64,000 nt of DNA from Pachyseris speciosa. Lineage: Eukaryota; Cnidaria; Anthozoa; Scleractinia; Pachyseridae. Numbering within the stretch: the stretch's first letter is position 1; each line of letters begins with the position of its first letter. The position numbers were made by a program, and so were the translations under genes. Of the stretch, positions 32,342 through 43,600 are shown piece after piece. The DNA lies in the NCBI GenBank assembly GCA_016490735.1, contig JAEMWC010001553.1:70001-134000 (forward strand). Reading direction: 5' to 3'. The notes under the pieces are model-generated. The model saw nothing but the letters and a program-made list of their open reading frames with translations, made no database searches and was not told the DNA's origin.

Positions 32342-34320
32342 CTCGTATAGTTGCCTGACAGTATAAAACAATTAAAAACCTTTAACATAAAGCCATACAA
32401 TTTAGCCTAAATCAAGACAGTCAAAATACACCACATAAACAAGGAAATCCAAAAATATGCTTTCTCGAGAATTGGTGCGAAATTGTGGCGGGGATGAGAT
32501 ACCAACTAATCTTCGTAATTTGCCTAAACATAAATTTAAAAAGAGAATTCGAACATTACTATTTGAAAATTTAGAGTCTGATGACTCGTATTACGATCTA
32601 GAACAAATTATGTAATGTTTAATAAATGAGCAGGAGTGTTTTATCAAGTTTAAAACACGAGGCGCAGCCGAGTGTTTTAAAGTAACACGAGTGTTTTAAA
32701 CGCGAATTGCGAATTTATTGAACGGCTTAAAAAGCTTTACTGTACATCCATCCATCCCTGCACTAAAATCTAGATTTTGGGTTATTTTCGCCTAGAAAAT
32801 CGGATGAAAAATTTAGCCGTGTCTTTATCAGATGTAAAGACACTCATTAAAAATTAATATATTTTGTATTTCATTCATGAATTATTAATGTATTTTTTAA
32901 ATGCAGGCTAAAGAAACGTGCTATCTTAACGCCTGTAGATGGGAACGTAATAGTGTCACAAGATGGTAGCTCGTCCTTTTGTCTTTAATTTGATGCTCAA
33001 AACGGCTTTTAATTCTGCTTTTCTTCTCTCTTTTTTTAACGTTGTTCTCGTTTTGATCTCAACTTAATCTTCCTACCAAAATAATCTTTTTAGCAGTCTT
33101 TTATTTTTCCTTTATTACCTGGCCCGCCTAGATTATCTATGCTACCTGCGAGTCAGGTAATTCTATTTGAAACGCTGTCAGTAAAAATCAACTTCAACTT
33201 TAACTTCATCAAAGCAACTTAAAATGGATTAAAAGGAAATTAAGGCTGATTAATATTGTGACTGTTTGCATGTCTTCTTCACAGATAACCTGAAGCATAA
33301 ATTCCTTATGAATTTGAAGGCCAAACTTTTAAAACAGTCTATGCCACATATATTAAAAACGTTGAGATAAGTGAAATCATGAAACATTTGCCCTGTTACT
33401 GAAATGGTGATAAAACTCAATAAATGTCATTTAAGAACTTAAAAAGCATGATTCTCTTTTGTTCAACTTCAATAATTTTAGTCTATTCGTGAAATTAGTC
33501 TCATTCCTTCCAAAGAGGACACACGAAGTCAATTTTTCCCCATTCGGATTCTGCGAGACCTTCGCACGGCCTCAAAAACCCCTGTTAAGATTGGTGATAC
33601 TGGTTGGATCATTACTCCTAGACTTTGTATGTTCAGTGGTATCGAAAATGCTCAGACCTCGGTGGAAAAAACACCCTTAACCTTAGCTATTAGTAATAAT
33701 AACGAAAAAGAAAACAGGCTCCTTACCCCCCCCCCCCCCCCACCCAATTATAATATCAAACCGTGACCAGTCTACTATAAAACTGAAATTTGGGGATGAG
33801 CTCATCTTTAATTTTTTTACAACGTAAATCAGTTTGCGGGGCGTAGAAATTTGTTACATCGACTACTTATCTCGTTGCATTGCCCTGTTCGAGCATACAT
33901 GTAGCTAACGTATTTTCGTTGCGGCAAATGAAATGCAGACGAAATTATCCCTTTCTTAAAGCTTGTAGATCATTTTGTGTCGCTCTTTTTTCAAGATTGG
34001 ATTTTAATTCACAATTGCACTGTTAGAACAGGACCACAGCATTGTTTTCAGAGTTATGTATTGCAGCATTAGTTTCGTGACTTGACGCACGGTCAGATGA
34101 AAACTAAAATTACCTGCAGTATTAGAGTTTTTGTAACTTTTCAAGGGGAAAATATAAAATGGCATCAATAAAGGTTTTCATCATGTTTATTTCTCTTAAA
34201 ATAAAAAAATAAAACCATAAATAAACATCTACAGTCAGCTCTCTCAAGTCAAAACGCATCGGTACCAGCTTTTACGTGTCGCCTTAGTAAGGTGTGTTAA
34301 GTGACATTCAGTGACATTCG
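32342..34320. other. Gene-free interval between the two gene blocks
   Basis: No exon with compatible splice phase and no complete transposon is visible. It holds a poly-C run near 33727-33741 and AT-rich unique-looking sequence. It is intergenic if there are two genes and intronic if there is one. Confidence 0.45.
32645..32695. repeat. Short palindrome around GCGCAGCC
   Basis: TTTAAAACACGAG, GCGCAGCC, then GAGTGTTTTAAA, with another partial copy just downstream. The same CGAG/GCAGCC design is seen in the foldback nested in the gypsy LTR. Confidence 0.5.
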
Positions 34321-34326
34321 GGGCTG

Positions 34327-34444
34327 GGCTGAGTTGCTCGAGGCATGGTTAGCGCTAACCATTGGTTTAGATGTATTAAAACCTATAGGTTGTCATGGTA
34401 TTTAACCCGGGTTAGCGCTAACCATGCTTCGAGCAACTGGGCCC
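34327..34444. repeat. Foldback with GGTTAGCGCTAACC boxes
   Basis: GAGTTGCTCGAGGCATGGTTAG at the left is mirrored by CTAACCATGCTTCGAGCAACT at the right. Each arm ends in the palindrome GTTAGCGCTAAC. Confidence 0.7.
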
Positions 34445-34814
34445 TGACGTTTTCCCACTTTGTTTGGTGCCCACTCCATTGAACTGTTCTTTTTGAGCGA
34501 GTTTCAGTACTATAAATGAAGTTAGAGCCTTGAATAGCTTTCCTTTTTTGTAATTAGAAGCCTGACAGAGACGATAAGATGACTGAAAACCACATTCATT
34601 TCTCTTGTGCATTCACATGGGCTTTGTTTACGTTTTTACGCGAGCGGTAGACGGGCCATTTTGCCCTCTGAGTTTTATTTTCGAGTGTCGCAAATTTCCG
34701 GCACATTCATAAGCTTGGGTTGTTTTAAGCCTACGTTACTGGAGTTTCAAAGGAGAAAAAATCTTCAGTTGAGGTCGGTGAGATGCGAACTTGCTAACGC
34801 CGGACCAATGAGGG

Positions 34815-35174
34815 AGGTTGCATATCGTTTGTCACGCCAACTAAAATTCTTTCCAACAGAAATCTTCATTGAAAATAGAATTGAACTACATTATAAACGA
34901 CGAGGGGTTCCGGGATTCTAGAGAAGGAACGCGTAGCAGAAATCAAAGTTCGATTCAATAAATCAAATAAAGTCAATTGGAGTAACAGTGAATTTAATAA
35001 AAAGTTTCTATTGATGAAAAAGCAATAATTATAACCAGCGGCCAACATCGATTTCCCAGGGAATAAGAAACCGTCACAGCAGTTGGGGAGCAGGGATGGC
35101 GCAGTGGTGAGAGCACTCGCCTGCCACCAATGTGGCCTGGGTTCGATTCCCGGACTCGGCGTCATAAGTGGGTT

Positions 35175-35218
<44 letters not shown>

Positions 35219-35334
35219 CGGGTTCTCCGGTTTTCCTCTCTCCACAAGAACCATCTTTTCCAAATTCCAATTTCATCTGCTTCTAAAGCGCATTTGATCA
35301 TATACACATGAGAAATGCGCTATGTAAGTTCTAA

Positions 35335-35379
<45 letters not shown>

Positions 35380-35850
35380 GCACCTGCTACGCGCAGCTAA
35401 GTGGTGTTTCCGTTGTTGTGATTGCACACTGAAGAAATATCAGGGCCTTAAACGTTTTCAGCAGATTGGGAAAAGAAGTAAAGTAAAAGTGAATAAGGCA
35501 TGTTGCACACTTAAAATTCTCCTTTTTCATCAGATCTACACGCGACTTTGTTGCGAAACGTCGACTGAGTGCTTGAATCAGTTCAACAAGGCCTTAAAAC
35601 GTGGAGATAATTGTTTAGGTGTCTCTTTAACTACACGAACAATTCAACATGAAATATCTCGCTTACCATGTCCTCCCTTGTCAGATGAGCCGTCTATCAA
35701 ATCACGCAGGTCGTCACAAGTCCTCCAGTTGCTTAGCTGTCGGAGTGGCCAATGGGAAACTCCCGTAGCTTTCCAGACGCGGTTTTTGATTAGAGAACGA
35801 AACAATAGATGGTACAACAGAAACAATGCCCCTAGCTCTGATTACAAAAG
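34815..35850. repeat. Segmental duplication, right copy, part 1
   Basis: Counterpart of 8150-8815, interrupted by a SINE at about 35085-35379 that is absent from the left copy. The open frame at 35315-35866 runs across the SINE tail and the repeat and is not credible as a gene. Confidence 0.8.
35085..35379 (+). mobile_element. tRNA-derived SINE
   Basis: A Pol III A box lies at about 35097 (TGGCGCAGTGG) and a B box GGTTCGATTCC at 35140-35150. A non-tRNA body with CTCCGAGAGG and CTCCGGGTTCTCCGG follows, then a tail ending in (ATT)n at 35339-35379. The left duplication copy lacks this insertion. Confidence 0.85.
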
Positions 35851-35928
35851 AAGCTTCAGGTCATAGAGGACCAATGGAAATAGAGGTTTAGAAGAGCTAC
35901 GGGGTTACCGCGTCCGATAGGTTTGTAA

Positions 35929-36345
35929 AGCCGCTGTTACACGTTGAAACTTTTAGCTGAAACTTGTATGCAACGGCGATGAGAAAGTTTCAGCTGGCAT
36001 TGCACCGTGTAACATGAAAGGTCGAAACTTGTTCGGGAACGTTGAAACTGATCTCGAAATTCCCGCAAAACTAGTTCCATGGCAGCGTAGCGTGACAAGA
36101 CGAGCGAGACCAATTTCACGAAGTGGTGTTACACGGTGAAACTCTTGTTTTTATCACCATTGCGATCTTTGCGACCGTTGCAGAAGTAGAAAGCGGTTCT
36201 ACTTTTCGTGAAGTTTGTCTCGCAACGGAAGCGAAAACATTTCACGAAACCGACCATGTTACACGGTGCAACGCCTGCTGAGACTTGTTTCGCAGCGCCG
36301 TTGCACACAAGTTTCAGCTAAAAGTTTCAACGTGTAACAGCGGCT
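35929..36345. mobile_element. 417-bp MITE with TAA target duplication
   Basis: Long inverted repeats begin AGCCGCTGTTACACGTTGAA and are flanked by TAA at 35926-35928 and 36346-36348. A 3-bp TAA duplication is typical of PIF/Harbinger-type elements. It has no coding content. Confidence 0.8.
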
Positions 36346-36348
36346 TAA

Positions 36349-37254
36349 GATGTGGGCTCGATTTATGATGGAGTACTTTGTCTTTCTCTTCCCCATGCTC
36401 TCGAGATGTAGAGTACTTAACGCTTCCTAACATTCAAGGAAGGTACTGCAAATTATAGAAGTAAAGCCTAAAAAAGTATAGCCTATTTTGGTTGAATTTT
36501 AGAGGTATCAAAAGGAGGCTTTCCACAGTAGACCGCCCCATAAAAATCAAACCCCGGCAGTCGACCTTGTTGTCAGACAAAACATGAAAAATTAATAAGA
36601 AGATGAAAATAAAAATCGCATGTCGAACAGGGACATGTATGCTAGAACTACAACGCTAATATCTTCAGGTAATTGCGATTATTCCAAGCGTTGTCATTGG
36701 TTTGCTGGCGGTTTCCTTGGACATTATCCAAACGATTCTGTGTCGTCACGTGACAAAACGCCCCCTACAGTATTTTGTGTTTTACTTGCCCTGCTGCAAA
36801 ACTAGTCTAGAGAGAAACTCCGAAATACTTAAATAAACAAACCTCCGCACTAGCACTAATTAATTTTTGCTTTTATTTGGTCACCTGGAGTCATTTATTT
36901 GTACGGATGGTTGATCCAGCTAATTACACGTTCATATACATCTGAGCTGTAAACACTACCAAATGTTAATGAGAGCCCTGAAAGTTCTCTTCGCAGCAAA
37001 AGCTCGCCAGTATACCTTCTCAAAAAAATCTCAAGATGTTGTTTAATGAGTAGTCTCTGGGACTCCTTAGCAAAATTACGGCAAATTTATTATTTTTTCT
37101 CACCCAAACCTGCTTTTACTTTGTTTTATCTCAACAAATGTCATGACTTTCAGTTAGCAATGCTTGGCAGCTAAAGTAAATAGAGTCTAAATATATCACC
37201 TTGAAGCCGTTGTTCTGAAATACTGTAGACAAATTATTTCGTTCCTCATTTTAC
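36349..37254. other. Sequence unique to the right duplication copy
   Basis: Lies between parts 1 and 2 of the right copy with no counterpart in the left copy. I see no gene, RNA or clear repeat in it. Confidence 0.4.
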
Positions 37255-37968
37255 ACGAAGTTGTGGTTAACAGAGCGACGACTCGTCCTCACAACTCTGG
37301 GCGATTCTTTCTTTAATGAATCGGCCTAGTTTTTTATGATTTTCGCTTACACTTCAGAACCTAAGATAAAAGGGACGAATCAGGTTGTGCAGTTCTTATT
37401 TGTATTTTGCGGGCGATCTGTTTTGGAAGTTGGACACACTGCAGAGTTTTTGTTAGGGCGATTATATCAGTATATGAGTGAACGAAATTAAGGTATGTTT
37501 TGAACAAATGCACAGAAAACCAATATTATTTCGGTTGGATTTTCAACCTTCTTCGATCATGCTTGTAATCCAAAGTAAACGTGTAAATTACTGAAATACA
37601 ACTTTAATACGGCTAATTTGATTCGGGTTTTTTTTTGTGCAGCAAAATGAAGGGAATAACGACAACAAATATAGAAAAGAGGAAAACAGAAAGACTTAGT
37701 GACGCCTGAGCACTAACGCGCTATGAGGATGTGCTAGAAAGGCTTGGGCGAAAGCCCATTGGAGTTTATAGGGATATATTTCATTTAACTGTTTTGTCGA
37801 GGGGTGTAAATGTTTGTCTGAGTACAATCAGTTTTCAGCAAATTTAATTCTCGATTGGCCCGTTAATAACCCAAAGTTTCCATGACACATATACGATTTA
37901 AAGTCGCATATAACCTATCAGTGTTTTTATTACGGAAGAGTGATAAACAAAGGGTGCAAATGTTTGAG
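37255..37968. repeat. Segmental duplication, right copy, part 2
   Basis: Counterpart of 8826-9520. It ends at GGGTGCAAATGTTTGAGTT, where it joins sequence equivalent to 14340 onward. Confidence 0.85.
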
Positions 37969-37969
37969 T

Positions 37970-39590
37970 TGATAGAATTTGTTATTTTCTCGTCGATGTA
38001 TCCGTAAAACCTTGAGGGTGCTATCATATTGACGGATGTTCTTTCGGTCTAATTCCTGTTATGTAGGCGTAAATTTACTTTAGCTCTGTTTCGGCAAAGT
38101 GTCCCAAAATTAAACGTCCGAAATAAAACGTCCGAAAATTTAAGGCCAGAAATTTTGGGCAAGTATTGTAATTGTATTTTCTAACTGATGCTAGGAAGGG
38201 ATTCTATTATGATGTGAAGTAACGTGAGGTAAAAGTTTTAGCAGAAATTGCATTTGAAGTGACAAATGGAAATAAAAAAGGTATTTTTGATCGCAATGGA
38301 CCCTGCGCCAAACGTCTCATCAGTTCCTCGTGTGAATTCACAAGACTTGGAGGCCAAAGTAAACATCTAAACATCATATTAGTTATTCTTAACACACTTG
38401 CGGTATTCCCACATCAAACAATATTGCTTTCTGCAAGTGTGTTAATTGAAATTTTGTTTATTACAACGCTGATAATAACTTACTGGAGACTTTTTCAAAG
38501 CTATTTCATTGTTGAACGCAGCTCAAATCCCCCCATGTTACGACTTTCGGTTACGTCGTGAATCACTAGATAGTCTCCGACCATGAAACATTGTTTGTCA
38601 CACATTTTTAGGGAACCTGGGTAAGGGCGTGTAAGGGCTTGTTGTGTATCATTCTGTTTGAAATATATACTAGCACTGCATCAAAAAATCTTACGTGGCA
38701 AGTTCTGGATTCCTCAAGCGATGTAATTACTTTGGGGGATTTTTCAAGCGATATAGGTCATATGTGGATATTTCGGGAAATTGTTATTTTGCTTTTACCA
38801 TTTGTGCATCTAAATCAGCAAAATGAAATACCAAATAAATACTTTGATCAGTTTTACGGACAGTCAATATTGGCTGCATTTGTAAGCAGTTGTGGAACTG
38901 TTGGGGGCGGTGTGAAGAAAAATAAATGAAAAATAATGTTAAAAAAATAGAAGTAAAAGTTGCAAAAAAATTATACCATGTGATTCCCGTGCTTGTTGCT
39001 TTTTGTTATCTTACGAAACGTCACGGAAAGCTTCACTAAGTAACATTCACTTTTTTTAATTCATGAATCCACTGCTTTGGCGGAATTGTATTCTTACTTA
39101 AATATACTAATATATAATGCTATACTGTTCATAATAGTTCAAGGTGACACCTTACTCTAATTTCATTCTACCGAACGCCACATTTGACAGTCCGCTCGGA
39201 GGAGATCGTGTCCGCCTCCGGGACACGCCAGTTATTTGTGGTTCGACGGAAATAAAAACAAACTGTTGCAGTGCTATTTGCACAGGCAGCGGGGTTTATT
39301 AACCCACCTATGTAAATGGGAGAAATTAATCATCTTAGGTGGTCATAAATTAAAAATCTCGGGAGTTAGAAGGAGTTCAAATCTTGAGCTGTTTTAAATG
39401 ACTTCCCCGCTGAAAAGGAGGGTGAAGGCTTTTCTCCCTTGACCTATGCACTCGTCTTGTTTGTGGAATACGGTTTCATCTTCTGCCAATATGAACAAAA
39501 TTGTCTCCTGGATATTTCTGCTACTGTCATTAGGGAATTTATTGTATTATGTGGGAGGAGCTGCGTAAAAGTAAAATGTCCGTGAGAACC
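37970..39590 (+). repeat. Segmental duplication, right copy, part 3: copied 5' flank and first exon
   Basis: Counterpart of 14340-16000, nearly identical apart from small indels. It brings the whole putative promoter region of the mosaic gene, plus its signal-peptide exon, to a position downstream of the Ig exons, in the same orientation. Confidence 0.85.
39491..39562 (+). pseudogene. Signal-peptide exon, copy 2 (altered donor)
   Basis: Same 24 codons as exon 1 with slight changes (GNLL for GTFL). The donor text is changed from GCTGGTAAGT to GCTGCGTAAAAG, so the phase-1 junction is lost and a read-through meets a stop at once. A GC-shifted donor cannot be excluded. Confidence 0.65.
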
Positions 39591-39654
39591 CGGCCATACC
39601 CTTTACATTTCACGTGGGATCAGTTAAACCTGAATTGAATATCCAATTTGTTAG

Positions 39655-39728
39655 GTAGTGCATCTTCCCAGAAGAAAGGTGGAAAGTTGAGCGCGGAGGA
39701 GGGCGATCAACTAAATGGCAACCTGAAG
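39655..39728 (+). pseudogene. 25-codon exon copy, 74 nt (frameshifted)
   Basis: Acceptor and donor are conserved but the exon is one base short, so inclusion breaks the frame. It may be a real indel or an assembly error. Confidence 0.55.
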
Positions 39729-40056
39729 GTAAAAAGTGCTGATACACGTTTCCTCGAATCCGTCAGAGAGAGCGTGAGCTGATCGTGATTTATTCTATTT
39801 GGGTTTTTGAACGCCAATGATTGGCTGCTGGTCAGAATAATGGTCCGGTTGAGTGGCTGTGCAGCCGGTATTTGCGCGTGAAATCAGCGCATTCGAACAA
39901 AAGCGTGCGCCGATCGAATACCAAATCGGAGAAAAAATAGGCAAAGTGAACGGATGCCGTTGATCTGACAAGAGTGATTAAATAGACTTGTACATAATTT
40001 TTTACAACTTTTCACGTGGGATCAGTTAAACCTGAATTGAATATCAAATTTGTTAG

Positions 40057-40130
40057 GTAGTGCATCTTCCCAGAAGAAAGGTGGAAAGGAGTCGCCGGAG
40101 GAGGGCGATCAACTAAATGGCAACCTGAAG
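40057..40130 (+). pseudogene. 25-codon exon copy, 74 nt (frameshifted)
   Basis: One base is missing in the segment AAAGGAGTCGCC compared with AAAGGATGTCGCC in the intact copies. Splice sites are conserved. Confidence 0.55.
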
Positions 40131-40563
40131 GTAAAACGTGCTGATACACTTTTCCTCGATTCCGTCAGAGAGAGCGTGAGCTGATCGTGATTTATTCTAT
40201 TTAGGTTTTTGAACGCCAATGATTGGCTGCTGGTGAGAATAATGGTCCGGTTGAGCGGCTGTGCAGCCGGTATTTGCGCGTGAAATTAGCGCATTCGAAC
40301 AAAAGCGTGCGCCGATCGAATACCAAATCGGAGAAAAAATAGGCAAAGTGAATGGATGCCGTTGATCTGACAAGAGTGATTAAATAGACTTGTACATAAC
40401 ATTTTTACACCTTTTCACGTGGGATCAGTTTAACCTGAAGGTAAAACGTGCTGATACACTTTTCCTCGATTCCGTCAGAGAGAGCGTGAGCTGATCGTGA
40501 TTTATTCTATTTTGGGTTTTTGAATGTCTTGGTTTGTGGAATACGGTTTCATCTTCTGCCAAT

Positions 40564-40636
40564 ATGAACAAAATTGCCTCCTGGATATTTCTGCTACTGT
40601 CATTAGGGACATTATTGTATTATGTGGGAGGAGCTG
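40564..40636 (+). CDS. Signal-peptide exon, copy 3 (intact), possible start of the TSP1 gene
   Basis: 24 codons plus one base, with [10 protein letters not shown] core and a perfect GTAAGT donor in phase 1. It differs from exon 1 by only a few codons. Its immediate upstream sequence is array spacer, not the 1.5-kb flank found before copies 1 and 2, so its promoter is unclear. Confidence 0.55.
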
Positions 40637-43600
40637 GTAAGTAAAATGTCCGTGAGAACACCGGCCATACCCTTTATTTCTACGAATGCAAGAATACAAA
40701 TTTATCTCCTTTCTTTTATGTTTACCGATGAAAAAGGACGCCGCAAATTAGCAAAAGCGTTAGAACATCATGCGTGAAATCAGCGCATTCGAAGAAAAAC
40801 GTGCACCAATCCAATACTAAGTCGGATAAAAAATAGGCAAAGTGAATGGATGCCGTTGATCTGACAAGAGTGATTAAATAGACTTGTACATAACATTTTT
40901 ACAACTTTTCACGTGGGATCAGTTAAACCTGAATTGAATATCAAATTTGTTAGGTAGTGCATCTTCCCAGAAGAAAGGTGGAAAGGATGTCGCCGGAGGA
41001 GGGCGATCAACTAAATGGCAACCTGAAGGTAAAACGTGCTGATACACTTTTCCTCGATTCCGTCAGAGAGAGCGTGAGCTGATCGTGATTTATTCTATTT
41101 GGGTTTTTGAACGCCAATGATTGGCTGCTGGTCACAATTTTGGTCCGGTTGAGCGGCTGTGCAGCCGGTATTTGCGCGTGAAATCAGCGCATTCGAACAA
41201 AAACGTGCACCAATCCAATACCAATCGATAAAAAAAAATAGGCAAAGTGAATGGATGCCGTTGATCTGACAAGAGTGATTAAATAGACTTGTACATAACA
41301 CTTTTACAACTTTTCACGTGGATCAGTTAAACCTGAATTGAATATCAAATTTGTTAGGTAGTGCATCTTCCCAGAAGAAAGGTGGAAAGGATGTCGCCGG
41401 AGGAGGGCGATCAACTAAATGGCAACCTGAAGGTAAAACGTGCTGATACACTTTTCCTCGATTCCGTCAGAGAGAGCGTGAGCTGATCGTGATTTATTCT
41501 ATTTAGGTTTTTGAACGCCAATGATTGGCTGCTGGTGAGAATAATGGTCCGGTTGAGCGGCTGTGCAGCCGGTATTTGCGCGTGAAATTAGCGCATTCGA
41601 ACAAAAGCGTGCGCCGATCGAATACCAAATCGGAGAAAAAATAGGCAAAGTGAATGGATGCCGTTGATCTGACAAGAGTGATTAATAGACTTGTACATAA
41701 CATTTTTACACCTTTTCACGTGGGATCAGTTTAACCTGAAGGTAAAACGTGCTGATACACTTTTCTCGATTCCGTCAGAGAGAGCGTGAGCTGATCGTGA
41801 TTTATTCTATTTTGGGTTTTGAATGTCTTGGTTTGTGGAATACGGTTTCATCTTCTGCCAATATGAACAAAATTGCCTCCTGGATATTTCTGCTACTGTC
41901 ATTAGGGACATTATTGTATTATGTGGAGGAGCTGGTAAGTAAAATGTCCGTGAGAACACGGCCATACCCTTATTTTCTACGAATGCAAGAATACAAATTT
42001 ATCTCCTTTCTTTTATGTTTACCGATGAAAAAAGGACGCCGCAATTAGCAAAAGCGTTAGAACATCATGCGTGAAATCAGCGCATTCGAAGAAAAACGTG
42101 CACCAATCCAATACTAAGTCGGATAAAAAATAGGCAAAGTGAATGGATGCCGTTGATCTGACAAGAGTGATTAATAGACTTGTACATAACATTTTTACAA
42201 CTTTTCACGTGGGATCAGTTAAACCTGAATTGAATATCAAATTTGTTAGGTAGTAATCTTCCCAGAAGAAAGGTGGAAAGGATGTCGCCGGAGGAGGGCG
42301 ATCAACTAAATGGCACCTGAAGTAAAACGTGCTGATACACTTTTCCTCGATTCCGTCAGAGAGAGCGTGAGCTGATCGTGATTTATTCTATTGGTTTTTG
42401 AACCAATGATTGGCTGCTGGTCACAATTTTGGTCCGGTTGAAGCGGCTGTGCAGCCGGTATTTGCGCGTGAAATCAGCGCATTCGAACAAAAACGTGCAC
42501 AATCCAATACTAAGTGAGGATGAAGCTTACTGTGAAGGAGACAGCTCACAACAAATAGACTGCTTGAGTGAGTACAGTTTTGTTGTTGATAATTGTAAGA
42601 CTTAGAAAACCTCCAAGTCATGATTGAACTGCAAATGGGTTGAAAAATTAACAAGAGGCTTTTACGTAGCCTACGCTCATGCGCGTATGCTTGGCGCCTT
42701 GGCTCAATCGGGTAACGAACGAGGCTGGGAATCAAACGTCTTGGATTCGCATCTCTCCGCAGGAACTCAATTTAAACTATTTGCATTACACCATGGCCCG
42801 AAACGAGAAACGGAGGCGGTCATTGCGCATGAGTAATAAGTAAACGAATGATGTGACTTTTCTTAAAGCTGCGCTATGAATTGTATGCACATTGATGATC
42901 CCTGAAAACAGTTAGCACGCACGAACGTCCATGGAGTTGTAGTTTAAGACGAACATTAATCTATGAATGGCAGTCACAATTGCAAGTTTTCAGTGGTGAA
43001 TAGACTTTGGATACTCCGTCGTTGTTATTTTTCACATTAGTTTTTTTACCTTTTGTCAAGGGAAGATGTGCCGATTGTTATTATTATTAGTGATTTCGCA
43101 TTTGGACGCGTGAATGCCCTGCGTGGAATGTATATATTACAATAAGCTGTCTATAATTTATGTCTTGTCGTTTTTTGGTGCCTTCAGAACTCTGCTCTTT
43201 CAACCTGTGTCAGGATCTACGTAATATTCGTTAAAAGTTTAAACGCTGCAGATAGTCGTCGTTTTTTGTCATGTGTTGGTCTTCATTTGTGATCGGAAGA
43301 CTTCTTGTCATCCTCGAAAATGGTCGGGTTACATTGCCAATATTCCACTCTATGATCATCTTGAAAGACACTTTCCTGGAACGGCAATAATACCTCTTCA
43401 ATTAAAGCTTTAACAACAAGGCTTACCTAATGGTTTAGTGTTCGTCACACCCTATTGGTATAAAGGTGAGGCCGTGGGTTTGAATTCCACTCAAGGGACA
43501 TTTTCTGTCAAGGATTCATCCAGTGGATATGCTAATCTGGGATGTATAGGGTAACTGATTCCATTTACACTCAGTTTACAAGTCTAATGTAGGATACAGG

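Larger units (their letters stand above)
39608..42515 (+). repeat. Higher-order tandem array of exon-bearing units
   Basis: Units of about 400 bp, each carrying the 25-codon exon and its flanking intron, occur with exon starts at 39655, 40057, 40954, 41358 and 42250 (intervals 402, 897, 404, 892). Two signal-peptide exon copies (40564, 41863) lie in the long intervals. The alternation defines a higher-order period of about 1,300 bp repeated twice. The first 400-bp unit is related to the three-unit array at 16330-17340. Confidence 0.85.

Noticed and set aside
35097..35175. Possible tRNA gene
   Set aside because: A and B boxes are present, but the body that follows and the (ATT)n tail show a SINE.
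35315..35866. 183-codon ORF
   Set aside because: It starts in the (ATT)n tail of a SINE and runs through a duplicated repeat; the counterpart frame in the left copy is broken.
39608..42515. CRISPR-like array
   Set aside because: Repeats are about 400 bp, without unique short spacers, and contain exons with eukaryotic splice sites.
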